A stretch of 64,000 bases of DNA from Rhizobium sp. TH135 (GTDB taxonomy: Bacteria > Pseudomonadota > Alphaproteobacteria > Rhizobiales > Rhizobiaceae): contig NZ_PKRP01000002.1 of assembly GCF_002855515.1 (NCBI RefSeq), positions 434,001 through 498,000 of the forward strand, in the 5' to 3' direction. The stretch's first letter is position 1. Each line of letters opens with the position of its first letter. Positions 44,801-50,756 of the stretch are shown in pieces. The translations under genes and the position numbers were made by a program. The notes under the pieces were generated by a model. The model had not been told where the DNA came from. It made no database searches and was given only the letters and a program-made list of their open reading frames with translations.

Positions 44801-46641
44801 TCGGGCGCCTTGAAGCGGCCCATCGTCACCGGGTCGAACCATCCCTGCGGGCTCGCGAGCAACTGCTTGATGCGCGGTTGGTTGAAGACAAGAAGTTCGG
44901 CGTTGATATGGCGCAACAGCGCGCGGTCACGAGGCTCGGGAAGCAGCGCGGCGTTCTCGGGAATGCAGCCGTTAGATGCAATGAGGTCGCGCGCGAGCAC
45001 GACAACAGGCGCGTTGTTGTCTATATCTACGTCGTCTGCGAGATCGACCATCCCGACGCCAAGCAACTGCGTGACGGCGCGAGCGGCGTCGAAAAAGCGA
45101 ACCTTCTGCTGACCGACCCGAGCCGCTTCGATAGCAGTTGATGCGACGCCATACATGACGCTGCGCTCGATAACGAAGTCGGCGGGATCGATCGGACCGC
45201 GAAGCATGCGCGCACCTTTGCAACGCGCGAGCTGGACTCGGGCAGGGTCGATCTGTCCAAGCGCCATGAAACTCCCAATGTCGCTTTGCCACACAGCGCT
45301 TCCGATGGCATTCAACGCCTTCAGCGCGGTGTCCGCGATAAATATCTTGCTTCCTGAAGAGGGAATCAGGAAGCCCGCCGCGACTGCCGAAAACACGCGG
45401 GTTTCGTTCGCCTGAGCGAGGACATCCAAGTATGCACGCAGCACGGTTGTGTCGCCGGTTTCCTTAAACGGCAGAACGCTTTCTGAGTTAGGCTGACATC
45501 CGGCCAACGCGGCATGGCCCTCGCTCTGATGGGCGTAGGCCATCAACCAGGCCAAACCAGACGCGTATTTTGTCGGATCCGGAAGAGCCATGCGGCGCCC
45601 GGTCGAATCGACCTGAACCCGGAGGGCGTCATCGTTTGCAGCCTCATTCAGCAGCTTGGCCGCGATTTGAAAGACCGCGGCCTGATCCGTCGCCGTGTTC
45701 ACGGCCTTCAGTTCCTCGTTGAGTTCCACCACCCGCTTTTTCAAACGCTCGTTGATGGCTTTGACGATTTCCGAATCAGCCCTGACGATAAAGCGGAAGT
45801 CTGCATGAGGCAGCATGATCGGTTGAACAAGGCTCGACCAACTGCCTTTGATGATGGCGGATGAAACAGCGCCCAAGTTGCCCTGATCGGCCAGAAGCTG
45901 CTCGGATGCGCGGCGCAGCACGGCGTAAGATCCTAAGGAGTCGTTTCCTTGGGTGGGGGCAATCGCATAGACTGGCGCGCGTGTGCTACGCTTCACAGGA
46001 TCATCGAAGAACAGACGCACTGCGGCGTGTCGCGACGATGCCTCGAAGAAGATTGCACCAGTCCCAGCGCCATCGGGCACGAGTTGCGTCGACGTCACTG
46101 TCAAGCCGGGTTTGTCGGCCTCGACTTCGGGGAGCCTGATGTCGCAGGCTCCTAAGAGTTTGCTGAGCTCGAATTCGCCGTGCGGGAAAAAATACTCCTG
46201 CCGTCCCGCTACCGTGACCCGGTATGCCGGGTAACCGTCGTGACATCCGCGGACAATCGAATGGCCATCCGGCCATAGGGTGACGTTGAATCGGTAATCG
46301 ATGTCGGGCAGAAAGCCGACGCCTGAACCCGCTTGCCCTTGCAGCGTGAATGTCGCCTTGCCGCTGGCAAAGACCACGTCTTCAATCTTGAAGTCGTTGC
46401 GTATGCTGTCGAGCTGAGTGATGCCCAGATCTGTTTTACCGGTCTTGAAATCCTGACTAATGGTCTTTCGCGCGAAATCGACCTTAACGGTCTGCTGCGT
46501 CTTGATTCCCGGCAACGGATCGCTCTTGAGGATTTCCGTCTCCACGACGACGGTTAGCGGAGATTGAGCCTGCGTAGGCGCGGATAGCATCCACGCGACA
46601 GTGAACGCTGCGAGCCCGCAAATCCTAGTTGCGTAGAGCAT
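38794..46641 (-). CDS. Giant exported protein, 2615 residues, of a putative motor-driven envelope system
   Basis: Signal peptide 1-25 (cleavage after PTQAQ). Regions read from composition: a beta domain (about 27-200) containing GCHDGYPAYRVTV, reminiscent of DUF3238; a long helical region (about 280-1060); a beta-rich, repetitive-looking region (about 1140-2030) of alternating hydrophobic strands like AsmA/TamB-type bridge proteins; a Gly/Pro/Ser linker (about 2030-2100); and a C-terminal beta-rich domain to 2615. No C-terminal membrane helix or lipobox is visible. It is first in a four-gene operon with a MotA-like channel and two ExbD-like proteins, so it is presumably moved or energised by them in the periplasm. 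An 18-base G tract lies directly at its ribosome binding site. I do not recognise a characterised homologue. Confidence 0.8.
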   Translation of the reverse strand: MLYATRICGLAAFTVAWMLSAPTQAQSPLTVVVETEILKSDPLPGIKTQQTVKVDFARKTISQDFKTGKTDLGITQLDSIRNDFKIEDVVFASGKATFTLQGQAGSGVGFLPDIDYRFNVTLWPDGHSIVRGCHDGYPAYRVTVAGRQEYFFPHGEFELSKLLGACDIRLPEVEADKPGLTVTSTQLVPDGAGTGAIFFEASSRHAAVRLFFDDPVKRSTRAPVYAIAPTQGNDSLGSYAVLRRASEQLLADQGNLGAVSSAIIKGSWSSLVQPIMLPHADFRFIVRADSEIVKAINERLKKRVVELNEELKAVNTATDQAAVFQIAAKLLNEAANDDALRVQVDSTGRRMALPDPTKYASGLAWLMAYAHQSEGHAALAGCQPNSESVLPFKETGDTTVLRAYLDVLAQANETRVFSAVAAGFLIPSSGSKIFIADTALKALNAIGSAVWQSDIGSFMALGQIDPARVQLARCKGARMLRGPIDPADFVIERSVMYGVASTAIEAARVGQQKVRFFDAARAVTQLLGVGMVDLADDVDIDNNAPVVVLARDLIASNGCIPENAALLPEPRDRALLRHINAELLVFNQPRIKQLLASPQGWFDPVTMGRFKAPESMSAALYFDLRMVVAEQYHVEKLLRGEKLTQEKARDDALSAAERALRCIAGNALLRKLRDSGVGLQHLDLLASVDSLLKAATASASLPPFEQRFSSLRWRIAIGSAYVFALHRPDDIGSEAWGRQYVAYLRTLFDSMQADGRRNSDVPAGLSARIEGVFRGATARWDETSGLSQVKGAMQAFLARSPDTELYRCDRSGAVPILKTSPFPRSVSQRERIRRLRQHGIGIVALPFELAAEGGALQPHLAIDSANAEDFCAALEIRHSALECAVSPTTSTGCSVNTAVSPGRDGKSRLLLMENAVGLRSDLGHLAPFLMPELLRLPGTVGQDDLQRAVGESASRESIYRRNLALASILKSQTRATLRALKVNQEPAFWKDLVAQAEAPGAKNPTLVKKDGTADDAAIETFAEDHELEAQIARIDATEATLANAVKPLAQPATASDDTAVESAADPDDTETAGTALDRLSELEPGETGLGFELVETGQSEAGDRLHDAVLVHRRWQVASSAAICPANTDPQATCAAPLATEGAAEPAAISGERTPQRIPLGLRVTGLALDGDGRLHVISTLGDADIDVDPQQTKAALYELGLPRSIDLDAVDFEVSRDMRTVTLKVNLSVAGTDGLPISLPLVRDGDLVDPSDALKEQAVATLQSLLISQADRLRLDIAIAAGGDLPIAVRLKAGSVKPNIDWAGGTLTAAAELELAIGGTPGLVAGATAELLIDRSGAAVRRISFAAVDPKALVDAVKNLGPFKALSAIPRLSIVPEVAGGQLAFHVRAVKEFDGCEVAIEASVDLANPKLGLDALSDGIARAARDTAICQASKQMSDIANYLSNEQLDLFGLKVTFDFDAVQARGGFAFGRLPLPLEFVAGQFSACDQPPTQARLEGFAIEIDEQLASFKVDLSGLSGPERLALGAALRCRLMAAVGPVSGFLSIGNVEIGRGIAAADLTFSGLPFLGNITIRVDFADPAADPMRVLYGAIVDKAQITLATKLEQAARNGLDLPGVGAFKPEPGGFTFDLIDKDSLTLKDDGSLSVTGRLLIADSYDVRARIVFPLDPGNLGAFRIELPDGVETALLDQLVSTVSNLLPFPGNGVKVIAPRVAKLDDTGHRWGLVFGLTVEMELGGQGFRIAVQRVAISLDGVDLDREIRLGLKTPMYFGPVALSQIIVIYHTGSDGSAKGLALGADLTALEPQLANVLKIESILDLRDIDRARFDLKGRLIAFNSVALLEATGLVDLAGQEARFDAATTDAIKAIIKASAEGEIVGRGVNLFKAKSSMELLGVDMSSSLVTFCTKACDPLFPDGGSAKLSVSQNFLFGTGNLEAATDLEFSDPGLKAGVGLDLFGWKPGKASFSASTNRTRLELSFLGLHVGITTPTVELMSPALIADVLKSLLDIDLKNLLKLPKDIEISLMKGDGSISSVNPAGKDGSSQAPGGSDNGGEGAAVPAGMPAGPGPGTVPAIPGANGVPPAEVKSTGPAQPFWGESVTGIYCEEVSGSDNNGRVIADGDRYELWGQVFNPPSAAQSPILQGVHPHPRPSPWHSPSLSAEAARKICVVGNGGRTLELSPDLANVGVARAPIGSRGGGCENNIPDFRYFRFDRSDEKRRSQFTNAQRAVLCYQLGARRFDIEARLLWKLNGGYLAILYCPFVPPELKLTLETMPGWSAACGDGQPGYIDLTAVGDEATVIGDRTELELIEDRLRGQLMNSGAPAKPHEVIDSGEFPFGNAVVRFEQRNVFGGDGQIEAMRFDIELPTEEAGATRVEFLRLAKPDDLNSSLWLWLQPDRKGIRAELLRRWLSNGRRLDVIRSWPAEGWLALRQSQEGNAERQVWLKDMGAAEPGVWTLDAPIAPPGSTTPFGTSEVGPWMDGLKALVPYFKDQPSWTLTLGAARETGMAVYAFWAGDNAVVTDAFADRMIVHLHPLPKLPPAKEAVWTGGAKPPGRSLCGTAAGIVPKMRELAEPTLVNRVALMSALTDADAMTKKAGVKVHVFGVLAEVLGECQ

Positions 46642-46649
46642 GCTGCACT

Positions 46650-46667
46650 CCCCCCCCCCCCCCCCCC
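46650..46667 (-). promoter_or_regulatory. 18-base G tract (C on plus strand) at the ribosome binding site of the giant gene
   Basis: On the coding strand 18 consecutive G are followed by AGTGCAGC and the ATG. The 3' end of the tract serves as the only visible Shine-Dalgarno sequence (GGGGAG, six to seven bases before ATG). Homopolymers of this length slip during replication and are classic phase-variation sites. The count may also be inexact because of sequencing error. Confidence 0.75.
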
Positions 46668-47173
46668 AAGCGGGAGGCCGCCCGGTACCGCCGCGCCAAA
46701 CTAAACTGCATGCTCGTAGTAATTGTAAGTAAACTAAAATAATGGCTGCAAATCAAGGCTCTCTGTTTAAATAAGTTATGTGACCGAACCTTGATTAAAC
46801 CATTCATCTGGCTGAGCGAGCGATCGCAGCCAACGCAATTGCGGCAAGCTGATCATCTGTGATCCGGAGGGTTTTTTGTCAGGAGTTCGCACTAGAACTG
46901 AAAGGCGGCCAGTTCCGTTGCGTACAGAGAATCGCGCCGAAGGCGGTTTCTTTCTTGAACGCGTCACCACTGCCAGTGCGTTGACGGGCCCGGGTCCACC
47001 GTTCTCAGGCTACTGAAAGAACGCCAGATTCCGGCGTGTGACCAATGCAGTCTGAGCGACGAAAAAGGGGTCGGAAGCTGTCGGTGAGATTCCTCCTTTA
47101 CCGGCAGCTATTCGCCTCTAGGGGCCCGAAAGCGGACCGTCTGAAGGCGTGCCCCATAACGGACATCGCTTGC
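46668..47173. other. Upstream region of the motor operon, about 500 bases
   Basis: AT-rich near 46700-46790, so it probably holds the minus-strand promoter. A 60-codon minus frame (46807-46625, start MNGLIKVRSHNLFKQ) runs through the G tract in another reading frame and overlaps the giant gene's start; I do not call it as a gene. Nothing else is recognised. Confidence 0.45.
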
Positions 47174-47340
47174 GGGTCCCCAGCCAATTTTAGGAGACCC
47201 GCTTCAGCACGACGTATGGCGTCAAGAACAGAAACCACGAATGCTCAAGTTGTTGAGAAGGCGTCGCTTTTTTCTGTGAGAAATAGTCGCTGATTTTCAG
47301 CGAAAAACCGACCTAAGATGGCTCGCCTGGAGAACCTGGA
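47174..47340 (+). repeat. Dispersed intergenic repeat, copy 4, truncated
   Basis: The left half is well conserved, including a perfect 7-bp stem GCGGGTC...GACCCGC at its start and the CGCTGA-TTT-TCAGCG hairpin. Homology to the other copies stops abruptly within the block CTGGAGAACCTGGA (47327-47340). That is where the other copies continue with TTCTCACATG and where the island remnant begins here. Confidence 0.8.
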
Positions 47341-47504
47341 GCCGCACGCACGATCCTGATTCAGTAATAGATTCAAACTCTTGCAAGATGTCGCGTCAAC
47401 AATGTGGTGGTAGTTTGTGGGGGTGTCAACAATTTCAGCACGGAATTTCTGAAACTTCCTTATATGTTGTCATCGACCAATCACGGCCCTCAGGATGACC
47501 AGTA

Positions 47505-48596
47505 ATGAAGATCGGCGCAACGGACGATTTCGAAACGCAATACATGGCAAAGTTCCGCCAAATAGCTGCGCCCTACGGGTTGTTCATGGAATACGCAACA
47601 GATCGCGCTGGTCGGGATATCGGCCTCCATCTGACACAGGCGGCTGCGGCTGGTCGTGGGAAGATCGTAACTCCGGTCTCCATATGGTTTCAAATGAAGG
47701 GCATCATGCCCAAGACGCTGGACCAAGCGGCATTTCATGCCGCAAATGACATTTCGGTGTCGTTAAACACCAGCCATCTCGCGTTCTGGTATATGAACCC
47801 TCAACCTACATACTTGGTGATCTACGTAGGTAGCGTTGATTCCTTCTTTGCTATCGATATCAAGGAATGGGTCCGCCGAAACTATGGAGATGAGATCCTC
47901 TCGCACAGTGCGCAGACGGTCACGGTTCGAGTAGGCAAACACAATATTCTGGATGAGCACTTCTTCCGGAGGGCGCTGGACATGAATCTAGTTCCGACGC
48001 TGCGGTCATTATTTGCGCAGGATAACGATCACCAGATTGCTAGTTTCCTTAGGGATTCCAGCTTGGTTAAGTGGCTATCTAACTGTCAGGCAGAAGGACG
48101 AGATGCACGTATCCGAGTCATTAAATACATGTCGAAAATGCGTACCGAGGTGTATTTCGAAAGCCTCTCTCCTCAAGGGACGTGGGACGAGATCCGGACT
48201 CATTGGCAATTCGCGATGGGCGACCTGGAATCCAGTTTCTCGTTTCTGACGTTTCATCCCCGCAGAAGTGCCTCATGGCAGAGGGAAACCGATTTTGGAT
48301 TGGACGGCGAGCCCCATGGTGTGACACGGCTGCGAATTGACGATCCAGAGGAAGAAGACTGGTGGGATGAAGATGAGGAAGCCGATCCAGAGTGCCTACT
48401 CGACCTTGGCAGCGGACGAATGTCCTACGGAGAAATGGCTGGAGGGGAGATAATAACCCACGAGATTGCTATCAGTCTCAACGAGGTTGGCGAGAGATGG
48501 GTAGAGATCCTCAACAGGCTTGAGGCATCGGAGATTATTTCCGTGACCGTATCTCCGCATTTGCTGAGTGTTGCCCCATGGCATGCTCGGGAATAG
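47505..48596 (+). CDS. DUF4365-family protein, possible nuclease, island cargo
   Basis: 363 residues, ATG after AGGATGACC. The N-terminal 140 residues resemble DUF4365: DRAGRDIGLHLTQ, then VSIWFQMKG, then NTSHLAFWYMNPQPTYLVIYVG. The D...QxK arrangement is the pattern of PD-(D/E)XK nuclease folds. The rest is unassigned, with an acidic stretch (DDPEEEDWWDEDEEAD) near residue 290. Base composition is visibly less GC-rich than its surroundings. It stands between a truncated repeat and a truncated integrase next to a tRNA gene. DUF4365 proteins are often found in defence islands; a defence role here is inference. Confidence 0.65.
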   Translation: MKIGATDDFETQYMAKFRQIAAPYGLFMEYATDRAGRDIGLHLTQAAAAGRGKIVTPVSIWFQMKGIMPKTLDQAAFHAANDISVSLNTSHLAFWYMNPQPTYLVIYVGSVDSFFAIDIKEWVRRNYGDEILSHSAQTVTVRVGKHNILDEHFFRRALDMNLVPTLRSLFAQDNDHQIASFLRDSSLVKWLSNCQAEGRDARIRVIKYMSKMRTEVYFESLSPQGTWDEIRTHWQFAMGDLESSFSFLTFHPRRSASWQRETDFGLDGEPHGVTRLRIDDPEEEDWWDEDEEADPECLLDLGSGRMSYGEMAGGEIITHEIAISLNEVGERWVEILNRLEASEIISVTVSPHLLSVAPWHARE

Positions 48597-48651
48597 CAGA
48601 GCGACCGACTTTGCATAGTGTGCTGCCTCCTATCGAAGCGATCAACTCCGC

Positions 48652-49032
48652 TCATTCGGTCTTTTTGCGCAACCATTCCGCTTCTATAAGCCCGATGCGA
48701 GAGAACGATCCGCCGACATCCTGCGCGATCCGTTGAGCGTGACTAGGTTTCAGTTGAGCCACCCATTCCACGCTTCCCTCGCCCTCACCGAAAATTTGAG
48801 CATTCCCGTTCGCGACTGCCTCCACAGTGCCGTGTGCGCCAGCAGCAAACTTTCGGATCGAGAACCGATCTCGGGGCTTGCCCAATGCGAAAAGCTCGAT
48901 GTGGTCCTTCTCTATGGGATGTTCAACGACGAAGCCTCGAGCAGAAGCGCCGGAGTTTGAGGTCTTCAGCGTCCAGAACGGGAAATCATAGAACTCACCG
49001 TTTGTGAGCCTCACGCTGTCACAGAGCGGCAT
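48652..49032 (-). CDS. Hypothetical 126-residue protein
   Basis: A charged globular sequence (VEHPIEKDHIELFALGKPRDRF in its middle) without signal or membrane helix. No family recognised and no clear ribosome binding site. It ends 56 bases before the DUF4365 gene's end, in convergent orientation. It may be a small island gene or a shadow; composition favours a gene weakly. Confidence 0.4.
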   Translation of the reverse strand: MPLCDSVRLTNGEFYDFPFWTLKTSNSGASARGFVVEHPIEKDHIELFALGKPRDRFSIRKFAAGAHGTVEAVANGNAQIFGEGEGSVEWVAQLKPSHAQRIAQDVGGSFSRIGLIEAEWLRKKTE

Positions 49033-49048
49033 CAGGCATAGTAAATAT

Positions 49049-50305
49049 TCAAAGGCTTCCCCGACCTTGTGGCGGACAACCGTCCTCCTCTAGGTGCGGC
49101 TTAATGTCGATGCACAGGGTGCCGTTTCTGATTATTATGTCGTGCGCGGGTCGGAGGCGGCATATCTCCTCCAGTCTCATACCCGTGTGTAGGGCAATGA
49201 GAGGGAGCCAGTGCAGCGCGCTCGTATCCGAAGCCTGACGATATTCCTTCGACCTGAAGAGACGTTCCAAGTCTTCGAGAGACCAATCATCTCTTGCTGA
49301 TTTCTTCGCCTTGGTTCCTGGGAATGAATGTCCTGCAAAAGGTTGGAGGCTGACGGGGACATGTTTCTTGAACACAAGCCATTTCCAGAGCGACCACAGT
49401 CCGCTGAAGTGCCTCTTCGCCGTCTTCATAGTGACCAATGGCGTAGTTTTGTTTGCCCTCGCGCGGGCTAGCTCTTTCTTGGGCGATGCAATTGAGCCTT
49501 TCCCATGGGAAGCTGGCATTTGAAGATAGAGCTCCCTGAACTCGGCAGCTTTCTCATTATCGATCCGTCCCACTGGGAGGTCACCCATCAGACCGATGAA
49601 CAGTTGAACGCTCTGGCGATATTGATCTGCGTCCTTGAGTGGCTTGTTATGGTTGTACCCGGCTATGATGTCCGCTTGCCACTCCTTGATGTAGCTGGAG
49701 AGCTTCGTCATATTAGCGACTGGTTCCGGGGGCGCTGATGCAGCTACGGTCTGCACTGAAGCAGTGGCAACCGTCTCCTGTCCAAAGACAACATGCATCC
49801 GCTGGTCTACATACTCGCGTAGCTGTTTTTCAAGCGCTGCCACCGTTCTGCGGAGACGTTCCCCGCCTTTGATGTCTTGGTACTCGGAGCGTTCTAAAGC
49901 CCAATGTGCTTCTTCACTGATTGCGGCACTGTACCGCGTACCCTCGTCAGCGTTCATCATCACAAGCGTTCGCGGCAAGGTCTCATGATGTAACCTCAAA
50001 CGCCCGGGTGGCATCTCGTCCACCATCCGGAGCCGCTGGGGCCACGGCGGTGTGTCCAGCCATACGCGGATTGCAGCCCGGATATCGTCGTCGGTGAGGG
50101 GAAACTCATCATCTTCATCCAGGATCATGTTGAACAGCTTCTCAGTGCCGATGAAAAGGTGGGCGGCTCGCGCTCTGGCTGTACGTCGCACGCTGGTGCT
50201 TAAAGAGCGGTATATTTCGGTTTGTCCAAGCCGCGCCCGAAGCGATGTGGGGACCCGCCGCCGAAAATAGTAGGAATCGGCTTCACGCCGCAGGAAATCT
50301 GACAT
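49049..50305 (-). pseudogene. Truncated tyrosine-type integrase
   Basis: 418 residues from ATG 50305. The N-terminal DUF6538-type domain (SDFLRREADSYYFRRRVPTSLRARLG), a core-binding SAM-like domain (about 205-300) and the beginning of the catalytic domain with the first active-site Arg (HTGMRLEEICRL) are present. The frame then ends at KPHLEEDGCPPQGRGSL, so the catalytic HxxR and tyrosine boxes are missing. The gene therefore cannot make an active recombinase. It starts about 90 bases from the 3' end of the tRNA-Gln gene in the usual integrase position of a tRNA-targeted island. Confidence 0.8.
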
Positions 50306-50395
50306 CGCCAAAGCGCCCTTTGTTGGGGGTGCAGTGCGGGGGTATTCCCGTCACTGGCGACATGCAGCTAAGATGTTGAATTTTAACAAGGAAAG

Positions 50396-50469
50396 TGGCT
50401 GGGGAACCTGGATTCGAACCAAGATTAACGGAGTCAGAGTCCGTCGTTCTACCGTTGAACTATTCCCCA
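50396..50469 (-). tRNA. tRNA-Gln (anticodon CUG)
   Basis: Read on the minus strand. The acceptor TGGGGAA pairs with TTCCCCA, followed by discriminator G and an encoded CCA. The D arm has AGTTCAACGGTAGAAC. The anticodon loop CTCTGAC lies between ACGGA and TCCGT and gives CUG. The T arm has GGTTCGAATCC. All arms fold. The 3' end faces the truncated integrase. Confidence 0.95.
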
Positions 50470-50756
50470 CCAGGGTGTCGCCGCGGCGACCGGTGAGCGG
50501 GCTTATAGCCAAAACATCTGGCATTGCAAAGACCGAATTTCAAAAAAATGACAGGAGGCGAAAAGTGGTCCACGCGCAGGCGTGTTGGAGGGGAGAAAGG
50601 CCGGGGCGGCGTCGCGCAGGCAGCCCTTTGAAGCGCTTCTGAAAAACCGTTTGGCGCGCGGGGCAGGCGCTGGTATGCTTTGTCCAACGAAACGAATGAT
50701 GACACCAGCGGCATGCGTCGGTTTTGGCGCCTTGCGCGGTGCAGTGGATAACTTCA

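Noticed and set aside
46650..46667. Treating the C/G homopolymer purely as an assembly artefact
   Set aside because: Its exact length may be wrong, but its place at the ribosome binding site makes it too meaningful to dismiss; kept as a finding with that caveat.
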